A stretch of 64,000 bases of DNA from Oribacterium sp. P6A1 (GTDB lineage: Bacteria > Bacillota > Clostridia > Lachnospirales > Lachnospiraceae). The stretch is taken from assembly GCF_000702885.1 (NCBI RefSeq), contig NZ_JNKO01000003.1:1-64000 (forward strand). The letters are read 5' to 3'. The position numbers were made by a program, and so were the translations under genes. A model generated the notes under the pieces. The model was given only the letters and a program-made list of their open reading frames with translations, searched no databases and was not told where the DNA came from. Below, piece after piece: positions 9,199 to 19,341 of this stretch. Position 1 is the first letter of the stretch, and each line of letters opens with the position of its first letter.

Positions 9199-11829
9199 TT
9201 AGTCTTTATCTGATGTATCTTCGGAAGCATCTTCCTGACCGCTTACAGTCTTGAGATACTCGTTCCTTCCGTGACACTGCTTGTACTTCTTTCCTGAACC
9301 GCAAGGGCATGGATCGTTAGGATAAACCTTACGGATCTCACGCTTCTTAGGGGCTGCGACAGAGCTTGTGTCGCGGTTTGTACCTGTAACCTGTGCCACC
9401 TGCTCGCGTTCTACCTTCTGCTCAACCTTGATATGGTAAAGGATGCGAACGGTGTCCTCCTTGATGGCTGTTGTCATCTCTTCAAACATGGCGAAGCCCT
9501 GGATCTTGTACTCAACAAGAGGATCCTTCTGACCATAAGCCTGAAGACCGATACCGTCACGCATAAGATCCATATCGTCGATGTGATTCATCCACTTCTG
9601 ATCGATGACACGAAGAAGGATAACCCGCTCGATTTCGCGCATCTGCTCAGGATTTGCAAAATCGGACTCCTTCTGCTCATAAAGCTTGATGGCCTCTTCC
9701 TTCAGGAGCTGCTTGAACTCATTTTTGGTCATGGAGTTGTACTGCTCTTCTGTAAGCTTGATCTTAGGAAGAGGAATGATGGTCATGAGTGTATCATTGA
9801 GGCCGCTGAGATCCCAATCCTTTGCAGTAGAATCCTCTGCAACATTGGCATCAACATAGTTCTCGATGATGTCCTGGATGAAATTGATGATAAGAGGACG
9901 AAGGTTGTCTCCGTTGAGAACCTTGGCACGCTCTTCATAAATTACATCTCTCTGCTCGTTGTTTACCTCATCATACTTAAGGAGGTTCTCACGGATTCCG
10001 TAGTTGTTAAGCTCGATCTTCTGCTGAGCCTTTTCGATGGCACTTGAAAGCATCTTGTGGTGGATCTGCTCACCCTCCGGTACGCCCAGTGCTTCGAACA
10101 TGCTCATGAGACGATCTGATCCGAAAAGTCTCATAAGGTCATCTTCAAGAGAAATGAAGAACTGAGACTGTCCCGGGTCACCCTGTCTTCCGGCACGTCC
10201 GCGGAGCTGGTTGTCGATACGTCTTGATTCATGACGTTCTGTACCGATGATATGAAGTCCGCCTGCTGCAAGAGCTTCAGGATCAAGCTTGATATCGGTA
10301 CCACGTCCTGCCATGTTGGTGGCGATGGTAACTGCACCATGCTGTCCGGCGTCAGCTACGATAGCTGCTTCCATTTCATGGAACTTCGCGTTAAGTACGT
10401 TGTGCTTGATGCCGCGGCGCTTAAGCATACCGCTGAGAAGCTCTGATGTGTCGATGTTTATGGTACCGATAAGTACAGGTGCTCCTGTTTCGTGTACTCT
10501 GACTGCTTCATCTACTACAGCCTGGAACTTCTCCTTCTTTGACTTGTATACAGCATCATCAAGGTCGATACGCTGAACAGGACGGTTTGTAGGAATACAG
10601 ATAACGTCCATATAGTAGATGTTACGGAATTCCTTTTCCTCTGTCTGTGCAGTACCTGTCATACCGGCCTTCTTGTCGAACTTGTTGAAGAAGTTCTGGA
10701 AAGTGATGGTAGCAAGTGTCTTGGATTCACGCTTTACCTTTACATGCTCCTTGGCTTCGATTGCCTGGTGGAGACCGTCGCTGTAACGACGACCCGGCAT
10801 GATACGTCCTGTGAACTCATCTACGATAAGGATTTCATCATCCTTAACAACGTAGTCCTTGTCACGGTGCATAAGGTTGTTTGCACGAAGAGCAAGGATC
10901 ACACAGTGCTGGATCTCAAGATTCTCGGGATCTGCAAGGTTCTTTATATGGAAGAACTGCTCAACCTTCTGAACACCTTCCTGTGTGAGGTTGACTGTCT
11001 TTTCCTTTTCGTTAACTATGAAGTCACCTGTTTCCTCGATCTCTTCGCCGAGAAGTGCATCCAGCTTGTTGAATTCAGCTGACTCCTCACCTCTCTGAAG
11101 CTGCTTTGCCAGTACGTCACATACCTCATAGAGCTTTGTTGACTTTCCGGACTGGCCTGAAATGATAAGAGGTGTACGGGCCTCATCGATAAGAACTGAG
11201 TCTACCTCATCGATGATACAGTAGTGAAGACCGCGAAGAACCTGCTGATTCTTGTATACGGCCATATTGTCACGAAGGTAATCGAAACCGAGTTCGTTGT
11301 TTGTTACGTATGTGATATCGCAGTTATATGCTTTCTGACGTTCCTCTGTTGTCATAGAGTTAAGAACAACACCGACCTTAAGGCCGAGGAACTCATGGAT
11401 ACGTCCCATCCACTCAGAGTCACGCTTTGCAAGATAATCGTTTACTGTAACGATATGAACACCCTTTCCCTCAAGGGCATTAAGATATGCAGGTGCGGTA
11501 GAAACAAGAGTCTTACCTTCACCGGTTCTCATCTCTGCGATACGGCCCTGATGAAGTACTACTCCACCGATGAGCTGTACAGGGAAGTGCTTCATGCCGT
11601 TGACACGCTTGCCTGCCTCACGAACTGTTGCGAATGCTTCCGGAAGGATGTCGTCCAGAGTTTCTCCGTTTGCAAGACGCTCTTTGAATTTAGCTGTCTG
11701 TGCCTTCAATTCCTCATCAGACATGGCTGTCATCTCATCATCGTATGACAGGATCTTTTTGATAATCGGATCAATTCTCTTCAACTCACGTTCAGAGTGG
11801 GTACCGAAAACCTTCTCTAATAAACTCAT
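9199..11829 (-). CDS. secA: Preprotein translocase ATPase SecA
   Basis: The motor of the Sec pathway. Seen in order: Walker [11 protein letters not shown] (about residue 101), DEVDS with [33 protein letters not shown], and a C-terminal zinc-binding [14 protein letters not shown] for SecB or phospholipid/ribosome contact. The 876-residue length is within the normal range. It has its own terminator and probably its own promoter in the 200 nt to the right. Confidence 0.99.
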   Translation of the reverse strand: MSLLEKVFGTHSERELKRIDPIIKKILSYDDEMTAMSDEELKAQTAKFKERLANGETLDDILPEAFATVREAGKRVNGMKHFPVQLIGGVVLHQGRIAEMRTGEGKTLVSTAPAYLNALEGKGVHIVTVNDYLAKRDSEWMGRIHEFLGLKVGVVLNSMTTEERQKAYNCDITYVTNNELGFDYLRDNMAVYKNQQVLRGLHYCIIDEVDSVLIDEARTPLIISGQSGKSTKLYEVCDVLAKQLQRGEESAEFNKLDALLGEEIEETGDFIVNEKEKTVNLTQEGVQKVEQFFHIKNLADPENLEIQHCVILALRANNLMHRDKDYVVKDDEILIVDEFTGRIMPGRRYSDGLHQAIEAKEHVKVKRESKTLATITFQNFFNKFDKKAGMTGTAQTEEKEFRNIYYMDVICIPTNRPVQRIDLDDAVYKSKKEKFQAVVDEAVRVHETGAPVLIGTINIDTSELLSGMLKRRGIKHNVLNAKFHEMEAAIVADAGQHGAVTIATNMAGRGTDIKLDPEALAAGGLHIIGTERHESRRIDNQLRGRAGRQGDPGQSQFFISLEDDLMRLFGSDRLMSMFEALGVPEGEQIHHKMLSSAIEKAQQKIELNNYGIRENLLKYDEVNNEQRDVIYEERAKVLNGDNLRPLIINFIQDIIENYVDANVAEDSTAKDWDLSGLNDTLMTIIPLPKIKLTEEQYNSMTKNEFKQLLKEEAIKLYEQKESDFANPEQMREIERVILLRVIDQKWMNHIDDMDLMRDGIGLQAYGQKDPLVEYKIQGFAMFEEMTTAIKEDTVRILYHIKVEQKVEREQVAQVTGTNRDTSSVAAPKKREIRKVYPNDPCPCGSGKKYKQCHGRNEYLKTVSGQEDASEDTSDKD

Positions 11830-11969
11830 TTATATACTCCTTAATAACAGTGCGCAGACCTTTGACGCACAGATTTAGTCCTATTTTCGGCTATAACTAT
11901 GAAATAGTATCACTAAACCCTTTTTTATTCAAGTCAGCACAGGAACTTTAAATATATTTCATATTTTGG

Positions 11970-12010
11970 AAAAAATTCAGGAGGAGAACTGTATAAGTCT
12001 CCTCCTGAAT
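11970..12010 (-). terminator. Terminator after the small ORF
   Basis: Minus strand: TTCAGGAGGAG...CTCCTCCTGAA stem (11975-12010) followed by TTTTTT. It closes the metal-ATPase transcription unit 14 nt past the 32-codon ORF. Confidence 0.85.
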
Positions 12011-12023
12011 CATTAAACCGGTT

Positions 12024-12122
12024 TTAGTGTTTTGAAACCATTTTGTGTCCGGTCCAAAGACAGATGACTCCCGCGGTCAACATGATGATTGCACTCCATT
12101 TATGCCATTTGAAATAATTCAT
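12024..12122 (-). CDS. 32-residue membrane peptide downstream of metal ATPase
   Basis: Encodes MNYFKWHKWSA...SKH, 32 residues with one hydrophobic stretch (IIMLTAGVICLW) and basic, His-rich ends. AAGGAGC lies 5 nt before the ATG and a terminator follows at once, so the frame looks real. It is probably cotranscribed with the P-type ATPase 86 nt upstream. I believe similar tiny proteins (DUF6219-like) accompany such ATPases in Firmicutes, but could not check. Function unknown. Confidence 0.65.
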   Translation of the reverse strand: MNYFKWHKWSAIIMLTAGVICLWTGHKMVSKH

Positions 12123-12208
12123 AATATGCTCCTTGTTGAAAAACCAACACCATTTTACACTAAATAAGTTTATTCATTCCTGATGAAAAAATCTTTTTAC
12201 GTCAATCT

Positions 12209-14296
12209 CTACTTTTCCTCTGACAGCGGAGTCATACTATGCAGCCCGATGCCGATGGTAGACAGATTATGAAGCAGTGAAGCAGATGAAGGTGCCAGAA
12301 GTCCCATGGCGCCAAGTCCTATCAGTATACTGTTGAAGCCCATAATTCTTCTGTAATTTCCGTTGATTCTCCGGGTAAGAGCATCGGCGATCTGCTTCAT
12401 TCTTATGATCTCTTCAAGGGAACCGTTTGAGATCACTATATCCGCAACTTCCTGAGCTATGGGAGCACCGTTTGAAACAGCAAGTCCCACATCTGCTTCA
12501 GAAAGCGCAGGAGTGTCATTGATGCCATCTCCTACCATAATTACCTTGCGGCCCTTTTTATGCTCGGAACGTACAAAAGCAGCCTTGTCTTCCGGAAGTA
12601 CTTCCGCATGGAATTCATCCAGATTCAGCCTTTTTGCAACAGCTTCTGCAGTACGATAGTTATCGCCTGTCATCATACAGATCTTATTTAGTCCCAAATG
12701 ATGAAGACTTTCAATAACCTCTGCAGCCTCTTCTCTTATTGGATCCTCAATACAGAGAACTGCAGCGAGTTTTCCGTCAACGGCAAGATACAGAGGTGAA
12801 TACTGTTCCGGAATACTGTCGTATTTCTCCCGTTCAGCATCCGCAACCGCAATCTTCTCGTCTTCCATTATGAAATGGTGACTTCCGATAACAGCACGCT
12901 TTCCGTTTATGGTGGTTGCTATTCCGTGGGCAACGATATACTCGACTTTGGTATGAAACTCGTCATGGCTGATGCCTCGATCGGCAGCTTCCCTAACCAC
13001 GGCATTGGCGATGGAATGAGGGAAATGCTCTTCCATGCATGCGGCAAGGCGGAGGGCCTCTGTCTCAGACCATCCGTCAAAGGTGATTATATCTGCAACC
13101 TTTGGTGTGGCATGAGTCAGGGTTCCGGTTTTGTCAAATACGATAGTTTCAGCTTCCGAAACCGCCTCAAGGAATTTTCCTCCCTTTACTGAGATGTCGT
13201 GCTTTCCGGCATCACGCATGGCTGACATCACAGACAGCGGCATTGACAGCTTTAATGCGCAGGAGAAATCAACCATCAGGAAAGACATGGCACGGGTAAT
13301 GTTTCTCGTCAAAAGATATGTGAGACCCATTCCGATAAAAGCACCGGGAACAAGCTGATCCGCAAGATGATATGCTGCGGTTATAGTATTGCTCTTGAGC
13401 TTTTCAGAGTCCTCTATCATTTTGACGATCTGGTCATATTTACCCTTACCGGCTTTTTGCGTCACTTTGTAAACAAGTTCTCCCTCATTTACCACAGTGC
13501 CTGCAAAAACAGAGGCTCCTTCCGATTTGAATACCGGAGCGGACTCTCCTGTCATGGAAGCCTGGTTGACGCTTGCTTCGCCGGATATGACAACACCGTC
13601 CAAAGGGATAACATTGGAAGTACGGACTATGACCATATCGCCGGCGGAAACATCGCCTGTATCCATCAGGACTTCTTCGCCGTTTGCACACTTCACCCAG
13701 ACGCGGTCTGCGTGAAGGCTCATCATCTCAGCCAGATCATCAACAGATTTCTCACGGGTCCAGTCCTCCAGGATATCGCCTATGCCCTGCAGGAAGATAA
13801 CATTACCCGCTGTATCAGGATCACCGCGCAAGAGGGATGCTCCGATGGCAGCTGCGTCAAGAACCGTAACCTCGATTTTACCGTGAATAAGAGAACGTAA
13901 GCCTTTGGCAAAATAAGGAATGGCTGTTACCACTGTTATGGCAGTGTTCAGTACGGTGGGGAAAAACAGGGTTCGAAAGCCTTTATTTAGTATGCTGAAA
14001 ACCAGTTTTTCCTCATATTTGTTACGCATCTCACGTCCTGTGTGTTCAGGAACAAGAGCCCGGATCTTTTCGTCCTCGTAATCAAGCTCGGAAAGAGCCT
14101 TTATAACGGCGCGACGGTTGCCGCGTTTGTACTTGATGATGGCATTACCGGTACGTTCATAAACCCTGACATCCTCCACACAGTTTAAGCGTCGGATGGC
14201 ATACTCTGCCATATCCGCCTGCTGGGCAGTCATACGGAACCTGTCGATGTGGACACGCATACGACCGGAGGATTCATGTAAAATTCTGCAATTCAT
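12209..14296 (-). CDS. Variant heavy-metal P1B-type ATPase
   Basis: A 695-residue ion-pumping ATPase. It has TGES (249-252), the phosphorylated Asp388 in DKTGTL, and GDGIND near residue 595. The N-terminal ~75 residues resemble a metal-associated domain but have no CxxC. The membrane metal-binding motif, usually CPC or SPC, reads FSC (344-346, in DFSCALKLSMP), and the usual HP motif is PHS. The metal is therefore unclear. It is flanked by a DUF6110-like protein and a 32-residue membrane peptide on the same strand. Confidence 0.88.
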   Translation of the reverse strand: MNCRILHESSGRMRVHIDRFRMTAQQADMAEYAIRRLNCVEDVRVYERTGNAIIKYKRGNRRAVIKALSELDYEDEKIRALVPEHTGREMRNKYEEKLVFSILNKGFRTLFFPTVLNTAITVVTAIPYFAKGLRSLIHGKIEVTVLDAAAIGASLLRGDPDTAGNVIFLQGIGDILEDWTREKSVDDLAEMMSLHADRVWVKCANGEEVLMDTGDVSAGDMVIVRTSNVIPLDGVVISGEASVNQASMTGESAPVFKSEGASVFAGTVVNEGELVYKVTQKAGKGKYDQIVKMIEDSEKLKSNTITAAYHLADQLVPGAFIGMGLTYLLTRNITRAMSFLMVDFSCALKLSMPLSVMSAMRDAGKHDISVKGGKFLEAVSEAETIVFDKTGTLTHATPKVADIITFDGWSETEALRLAACMEEHFPHSIANAVVREAADRGISHDEFHTKVEYIVAHGIATTINGKRAVIGSHHFIMEDEKIAVADAEREKYDSIPEQYSPLYLAVDGKLAAVLCIEDPIREEAAEVIESLHHLGLNKICMMTGDNYRTAEAVAKRLNLDEFHAEVLPEDKAAFVRSEHKKGRKVIMVGDGINDTPALSEADVGLAVSNGAPIAQEVADIVISNGSLEEIIRMKQIADALTRRINGNYRRIMGFNSILIGLGAMGLLAPSSASLLHNLSTIGIGLHSMTPLSEEK

Positions 14297-14374
14297 TTTT
14301 GTTCTCCATAGTCAGGCATGGCTCGGAAATGTTCACACCCATACCTGACATACTGATCATATTAACTATGCAAA

Positions 14375-14413
14375 ACGTCAGCTCATATTCAAACTGTGAT
14401 AATGGGCTGACGT
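14375..14413 (-). terminator. Hairpin between DUF6110-like gene and ATPase
   Basis: Minus strand ACGTCAGC...GCTGACGT stem with a 23-nt loop, followed by only TTT. It is a weak terminator or a processing/attenuation hairpin between the two genes of the metal module. Confidence 0.5.
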
Positions 14414-14476
14414 CCGGTTTTATGGAATCCTATTTTTATATAAACCCCCTTATACTATAAGGCTTCTATCCAATGA

Positions 14477-14812
14477 TCAGTTTTCTGCATCTGCTTCATC
14501 AGCTTTTTTGGCAGCCTCAAGTTCCTCGAGATGTGCCTGTGCTTCCTCGATCTTTGCCTTTGCATCGAGGATGGCCTTCTCTTCTGCTTCCTTTGCGCGC
14601 TTCTCGTTAATGTCTAATGCATCAGCGTAGATATCGTCACAGTTCTCACGGATTGTTGTTCCGGTCTTCATAACCGTATCTTTGCATCTAAGAACTGCAG
14701 CTGTACAGTGAGTATATGCTTTCTTAAGGTCATTACTCTTGAGAATGCTGATACCTGCTGTGCCAAATAAAACTCCGCCTGCGAAACATGCAACTTTCTT
14801 CCAACTAATCAT
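14477..14812 (-). CDS. DUF6110-like helical protein
   Basis: 111 residues: a short N-terminal hydrophobic segment (VACFAGGVLFGTAGISIL), then a predicted long amphipathic helix rich in Ala, Glu and Lys (EKRAKEAEEKAILDAKAKIE). It resembles DUF6110 proteins that sit beside heavy-metal P-type ATPases; this is from memory. A GGAGG site precedes the start. It lies 180 nt upstream of the ATPase, suggesting a membrane-anchored partner or chaperone; function unknown. Confidence 0.75.
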   Translation of the reverse strand: MISWKKVACFAGGVLFGTAGISILKSNDLKKAYTHCTAAVLRCKDTVMKTGTTIRENCDDIYADALDINEKRAKEAEEKAILDAKAKIEEAQAHLEELEAAKKADEADAEN

Positions 14813-14960
14813 GGTTTATATCCTCCATATGATAAAAAAATTTTGTGGGCCGTTAGTCATATCTAACACATATTATAATCCATATTTGTTATTTTGACAG
14901 AATATACCACAAAAAATATCGTAATGATAAACTAACTTTTTTGAAAAATTGTATTTTTAT

Positions 14961-14989
14961 AAAAAAAGGACAGCCGGATCGGCTGTCCT
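14961..14989 (-). terminator. Terminator after hpf
   Basis: Minus strand AGGACAGCCG..CGGCTGTCCT near-perfect stem followed by seven T residues, 27 nt past the hpf stop. Confidence 0.92.
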
Positions 14990-15015
14990 GAATTCTGTGT
15001 TAAAATTCCGGGGTA

Positions 15016-15549
15016 TCAGTACTCCGGCTCGATAAGTCCGTAACTGTTTCCCTTTCTCTTATAAACTACGGCAACGTTTCCTGTATCGCCGTTCTGGAAT
15101 ACGAAAAATGCATGGCCTACAAGATCCATCTGGAGACATGCCTCCTCGGGAGTCATAGGTTTTAAGTCAAAATGCTTTGTACGAACGATGTTGATTTCTT
15201 CTTCTGCGATATCATCATCCGGTTCATCACCGAAAGCATCTGAGAATGAACCTGCTGCGAGCTTACGGTTCATGAGTTTTGTGCGGTGTTTACGGATCTG
15301 GCGTTCAATTATATCAACAACAAGATCCAGTGACTGGAATTTGTCTGAAGTTGTTTCCTCCGCGCGGATAACACCATCTCTGATAGGAATGGTGACCTCC
15401 ACCTTGTACATGTTTTTCTCGGTTGAGAGAGTGACATTGCAGATGGTGTCCTCTTTGAAGAACTTTGACAGCTTTCCGAGCTTTCTGTCAATCTGGTCCT
15501 TCATGCCATCAGATACGTTAATGTTTCTTCCCGTGATATTAAACTTCAT
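15016..15549 (-). CDS. hpf: Ribosome hibernation promoting factor, long form
   Basis: HPF dimerises 70S ribosomes into inactive 100S particles during stationary phase. Residues 1-100 form the S30AE/RaiA ribosome-binding domain (FNITGRNINVSDGMKDQI). An acidic linker (DDDIAEEE) leads to the C-terminal dimerisation domain (VRTKHFDLKPMTPEEA...MDLVGHAFFVF). At 177 residues this is the long form usual in Firmicutes. Monocistronic, with its own terminator. Confidence 0.95.
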   Translation of the reverse strand: MKFNITGRNINVSDGMKDQIDRKLGKLSKFFKEDTICNVTLSTEKNMYKVEVTIPIRDGVIRAEETTSDKFQSLDLVVDIIERQIRKHRTKLMNRKLAAGSFSDAFGDEPDDDIAEEEINIVRTKHFDLKPMTPEEACLQMDLVGHAFFVFQNGDTGNVAVVYKRKGNSYGLIEPEY

Positions 15550-15687
15550 GGAATCACGCTCCCTTTTCTATATTTCTCAACATCTCTGTTGAGATATTCT
15601 GATTATATCACTTAAAGGAAGATAATTCCAATTTTTCAACAGTATAAAAATGAAATTTTGGTGAAATCTGTGATAGACCCGGAGCCG

Positions 15688-16725
15688 TCAGTTACTGAGG
15701 AATCTTCCGTAGGCGTATGGCTCTCTGTAGTCGTACCTTCCGGTACAGATACCTGTCTTTGAACTTGCTGCGTGGATGATAACTCCGTTTCCTGCATAGA
15801 TGGCTACGTGGTTTACATAATCACCGGATGCATAGAAAACGAGATCACCGGGCTGGAGTTCTTCAAAGCTTATGGCCTGTGCATTCTCTATCTGATCTCT
15901 TGAAGATCTTCCGGTTGTTATTCCGAAATATTTGAATATCTGCTGCACGAAGCCGGAACAGTCAGCACCCTCAGTAAGGGAAGTTCCTCCATATACGTAA
16001 GGATTGCCGAGGAACTGCTTTGCGTAATTAATAAGTGCCTGTCTGCCTGCTGTGGTGGCTATGACCGGAACGGAAATATTTCCGGAAGTTACGGATGAAA
16101 TAGCGGATTTTACGGTTGATACTATGGAGGTTGTCTCAACCGTTGGTGCCGTATTCACTTCTATGGCAGAGTCAGAATCCGATGTACTGCGTTCAGATGA
16201 AGCAATGACGGTTGAGACCATATTACTTACATCCTGGGCTATGGTGGTTAAGCCTGAACTGAAAGCACTGAAATCATCAACATCATCAACTACCTCTAAA
16301 AGGTTATCTTCTCCGCCGGAAACCGCAGAGGACTCTTCCATGGTCTCCTTTGCGGTGGAAGTTCTGGCTTCGGTATAGTTTTCCGTAACAACATTGGCAC
16401 TTGTTTCATCAATGGTTGTTACGGAGTATTCCGGAATCATGGAGCCGTCAGTAAGTGCGGTTATATCCTCATCGGATGATATGCCAAGGGCTTCGTCATC
16501 CTGGGGAACGTCTCCTATGGCAAGGAGCAGCTCTTCCTCAGAATCAGCTTGAGAAGCAGCTTGAGAGGCACTCTGAGAACTATCCTGAGAATCAGCTTCG
16601 GTGGATATTTCAAGCTCTGAGATCACTGACTCGTCGGCAAAGGCTGTAAAGCCCGGAGCAAATGTGCCGGCGGTTATAGATAATGCTGTACATATGGCTA
16701 TATATTTGTATGATGAATGTTTCAA
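15688..16725 (-). CDS. Secreted NlpC/P60 endopeptidase
   Basis: A 345-residue secreted cell-wall hydrolase. An N-terminal signal peptide (about residues 1-30) is followed by ~200 residues of Ser/Thr/Asp/Glu-rich linker with an SQSASQAASQA run, then a C-terminal NlpC/P60 domain. The catalytic Cys is in DCSGFVQ, the His in NHVAIYAG, and IIHAAS follows. Such enzymes cleave D-Glu to diamino-acid bonds in peptidoglycan stems. No SH3 or LysM domain is seen, so wall targeting is unclear. Confidence 0.9.
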   Translation of the reverse strand: MKHSSYKYIAICTALSITAGTFAPGFTAFADESVISELEISTEADSQDSSQSASQAASQADSEEELLLAIGDVPQDDEALGISSDEDITALTDGSMIPEYSVTTIDETSANVVTENYTEARTSTAKETMEESSAVSGGEDNLLEVVDDVDDFSAFSSGLTTIAQDVSNMVSTVIASSERSTSDSDSAIEVNTAPTVETTSIVSTVKSAISSVTSGNISVPVIATTAGRQALINYAKQFLGNPYVYGGTSLTEGADCSGFVQQIFKYFGITTGRSSRDQIENAQAISFEELQPGDLVFYASGDYVNHVAIYAGNGVIIHAASSKTGICTGRYDYREPYAYGRFLSN

Positions 16726-16820
16726 ATTGTCTCCTTTAACTTATGTAACACCACGTGATGTGTTCCGGAAAGTCCGGTTACGTAACATTCGGCGGCAGTT
16801 TTACACTGTTATGGCCGATT

Positions 16821-16888
16821 AAAAATAAAAGCGGCAAATGTAAAACCACTTAATGTTTTAACTACATTAATGGTAGCACATCTGCCGC
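16821..16888 (-). terminator. Terminator after the amidase gene
   Basis: Minus strand GCGGCAGATGTG...ATTTGCCGC stem with an inner CATTAATG/CATTAAGTG helix, followed by TTTTATTTTT. It ends the amidase transcript 40 nt past its stop. Confidence 0.85.
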
Positions 16889-16927
16889 TGACGAATCTTT
16901 TTAAATTATTTAAGCTTTTTTTACAGG

Positions 16928-18259
16928 TCAGGAGTAGAAAATATCTACGCCGTCCGCAATGCCTTTGGCAAGCACAGAAACGCTTGCGTCGCTGTAATCG
17001 GAGGATCTGTCTCCAAGCTCCAGGTCGATGGATGGAATTTTTGAATAGCTGGTCTGGGTCAGATCCATCTGCATGGTGCCGTCTCCGAAGATTTTTACGC
17101 CGTTTCCGGACAGACCGTTTATGATTGAAGCACCGAGACGGTCACTTTCAGTCCAGATGGTGGATACCGGGTACATGTTTTTGATTCCGTCTGCAACAGT
17201 CATGAAGAATGCACCCTTGTTGCTGGTTGTGGAGTCATAGTGGATGGCAATATGGCAGCTGGCCTTCTCATTGGCCATAACGGTACGTGCAATGTTATCC
17301 AGCTGAACATCTTCGCTTTCGCGGATCATGAGGACATTGTAGCCTCTTTCAAGGAGTACTGATTTAAGAGCCTTTGCCACCTTGAGGTTCACATAAGCCT
17401 CTGAAGTGCCGTCAAGCATGGTGGTTCCGGATGATACAGCGGTGGCTTTTGTGTTGCCTGCTGCAGTGCTGCCTCCTGTAACCTTTGGAGTTCCGTCAGG
17501 GTGACAGAGAGTCTTAACGCTTTCGCCTCCCTTTGTACCGTGACCGGCATTGACACAAACGGTTTTGTTCTTTTTACTGCTGCCTGAAGCGTAGTAAAGA
17601 GTAGCTGTACCTGAATTGATCTTTGAATTGCCGCCAAACTCCCAGCCTGTGTTAAATGCCACAGCCTCGGAAGTCTTTTTCTCTACCACATCGGTTGTGG
17701 TGAATTCGGAACTGATATAGGCTGTTGCTCCGTTGTATTCGATTCGGCTCCAGCCGCTGCTGCTGTAACCGGTTCTGTGGAAACTGTCACCGGTATTTGC
17801 TTTTCCGAGAGGTTCTCCATCAACAGGTTCTTTTCTGATATTCACATCATCCTTCATGATGTATACCGTCTCATCTCTTGTTTCAAAACTGATGGGTGCC
17901 TTGGTTTCCTGTACAACGGTTTCTGCTGTCTGAGAAGTGGCTGTTGCTTTTGAAGCCGCAGAAGAGCCGGCAGATCCGGACTGGGATTCTGCTGTCTGAG
18001 AGCCTGAATTTGTCCCGGTTCCGGTTGAAGCTCCGGTCTCATTGTGATCTGCAGGAACCGTGGGACCGAAGCTGGTAACAGACTGAACTTCGGCTGCCCC
18101 CGTATTTGCTTCGGCATCTGTAAGAGTTCCCTCTTCCACTGAAACCTGAGCCTCATTGAACTCGGATTCATAACTCTTTTTGCAGGCGCTTAAAGAAACT
18201 GAAAGAGCCATGCAGGCTGCTGCAGATAATACTATTTTTTTCCTGATATTTCGTTTCAT
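16928..18259 (-). CDS. SH3-domain lipoprotein N-acetylmuramoyl-L-alanine amidase
   Basis: A 443-residue lipoprotein with lipobox LSAC (Cys26). A Thr/Ser/Gly linker is followed by a bacterial SH3 domain (about residues 130-190: VNIRKEPVDGEPLGKANTGD) and an Amidase_3 domain (about 235-443). The zinc-ligand motif is NAGHG, then SEDVQLDN, IHYDS and a terminal ELGDRSS. It cleaves the MurNAc-L-Ala bond in peptidoglycan. It lies next to the NlpC/P60 gene on the same strand but with a terminator between them. Confidence 0.9.
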   Translation of the reverse strand: MKRNIRKKIVLSAAACMALSVSLSACKKSYESEFNEAQVSVEEGTLTDAEANTGAAEVQSVTSFGPTVPADHNETGASTGTGTNSGSQTAESQSGSAGSSAASKATATSQTAETVVQETKAPISFETRDETVYIMKDDVNIRKEPVDGEPLGKANTGDSFHRTGYSSSGWSRIEYNGATAYISSEFTTTDVVEKKTSEAVAFNTGWEFGGNSKINSGTATLYYASGSSKKNKTVCVNAGHGTKGGESVKTLCHPDGTPKVTGGSTAAGNTKATAVSSGTTMLDGTSEAYVNLKVAKALKSVLLERGYNVLMIRESEDVQLDNIARTVMANEKASCHIAIHYDSTTSNKGAFFMTVADGIKNMYPVSTIWTESDRLGASIINGLSGNGVKIFGDGTMQMDLTQTSYSKIPSIDLELGDRSSDYSDASVSVLAKGIADGVDIFYS

Positions 18260-18292
18260 AACTGATTCTATCTCCTGTTTGGGTTTATATTA

Positions 18293-18355
18293 ATGACGTG
18301 AGTTTTAATAGTTTATATCGAATCGTTCCGCGCTATGCGCTCCGACTTATATCAT
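18293..18355. repeat. Dispersed 63-bp repeat, copy 2
   Basis: Ungapped match to 1747-1809. It fills the gap between the amidase gene and the SDR gene and overlaps the SDR stop codon by four bases, so the last codon of that gene may derive from the repeat. Confidence 0.6.
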
Positions 18356-19134
18356 ATCCACCCGCCGTCGAACTTTATGATCTGACCTGTGAGGTAGCGT
18401 GGAGCTTTTGTAAGAAGATAAATGAAGTCGGCCACCTCTTCCGGGGAAGCCATCCTTCCATAGGGTATCTCCTCTTCAAGTTTTGCTCTGTCCACAGGCT
18501 CCAGCCACTTGTTCATGTCTGTGTCCACGCATCCGATTGCCACTGCATTTACCGGGATATGATTTGGCGCCAGTTCTTTGCCGAGAGCTTCGGTAAAGGC
18601 ATTGACAGCTCCCTTGGTAAGGCTGTAGACAGATTCCATTGAAGCCCCCACAACTCCCCAGACGGAGGAAATGTTCACGATGCGGCCGTTCTGTGTCTTC
18701 AGGATATAAGGAATGACGGCTCTGGTGAGCTTGAACATGTCGGAGACATTGGCCTCCAGCATAGTATCGAACTCGTCGTCTGTTACGTCCTGAGCCAGAT
18801 TGAAAGTGGATATGCCGGCATTGTTCACAAGTACTATCTCGTCTGCATCGGCGCTTGAATCCTGATGAGATTTCTGACATATCTCTGCTTCATCTGAAAT
18901 AACCGACTGAAGGGCGCTTAGATCTATCCTGAGAGCCGAAGCCAGTATGTCGCCGGTTATAGATCCGTGTACCGGTATAACCTCCGTATATTTTGAAAGA
19001 TATGCCGCAACTTCATCAAGAAGCTCGAAATTCGAGCGGCAGTTTATGATGAGGCGGTAGCCCTTTTTTGCAAATGTTTCTGCCGTGGCGCGCCCCACTC
19101 CCCGGGAAGCACCGGTAATGATTGCAGTTTTCAT
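18352..19134 (-). CDS. Short-chain dehydrogenase/reductase (FabG-like)
   Basis: A 260-residue Rossmann-fold oxidoreductase. The cofactor loop TGASRGVGRA (residues 6-15), LVNNAGIS, the catalytic Ser in NISSVWG and YSLTKGA (Tyr-x3-Lys) are all present. A hydrophilic insert (residues ~72-98, containing SHQDSSADADE) precedes LVNNAG. FabG-like sequences reduce 3-oxoacyl-ACP, but the isolated position gives no pathway evidence. GGAG precedes the ATG. Confidence 0.85.
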   Translation of the reverse strand: MKTAIITGASRGVGRATAETFAKKGYRLIINCRSNFELLDEVAAYLSKYTEVIPVHGSITGDILASALRIDLSALQSVISDEAEICQKSHQDSSADADEIVLVNNAGISTFNLAQDVTDDEFDTMLEANVSDMFKLTRAVIPYILKTQNGRIVNISSVWGVVGASMESVYSLTKGAVNAFTEALGKELAPNHIPVNAVAIGCVDTDMNKWLEPVDRAKLEEEIPYGRMASPEEVADFIYLLTKAPRYLTGQIIKFDGGWI

Positions 19135-19341
19135 TTTTTTCTCCGGATGTAGATGGATTTGGATTGCTTACTTCAGAATGACGATGGTATATCATGTTTT
19201 CTGAAGCGAGAAAAGATTCGTGGATGTAAAATATCGAAGGCCACGAATGTTTATATGTAAGCAAAGCGAGATGACTCATGAGAGCCATCCCTTTCTATAG
19301 TAGAGTATTTCAAACACTCGGGCAATAATTGTAAAACCAGA

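Noticed and set aside
9433-11748. Plus-strand frames of 110-200 codons opposite secA
   Set aside because: Antisense shadows of secA with no start signals and no conserved motifs.
16726-16830. c-di-AMP (ydaO) riboswitch before the NlpC/P60 gene
   Set aside because: Such riboswitches often precede wall hydrolases, and small palindromes (GTTACGTAAC, CCGGACTTTCCGG) occur, but no ydaO consensus segment was found and the leader is short.
19016-19288. 90-codon frame overlapping the SDR start
   Set aside because: Out of frame with the SDR, no ribosome binding site, and the shared part reads the Rossmann-loop codons in the wrong frame.
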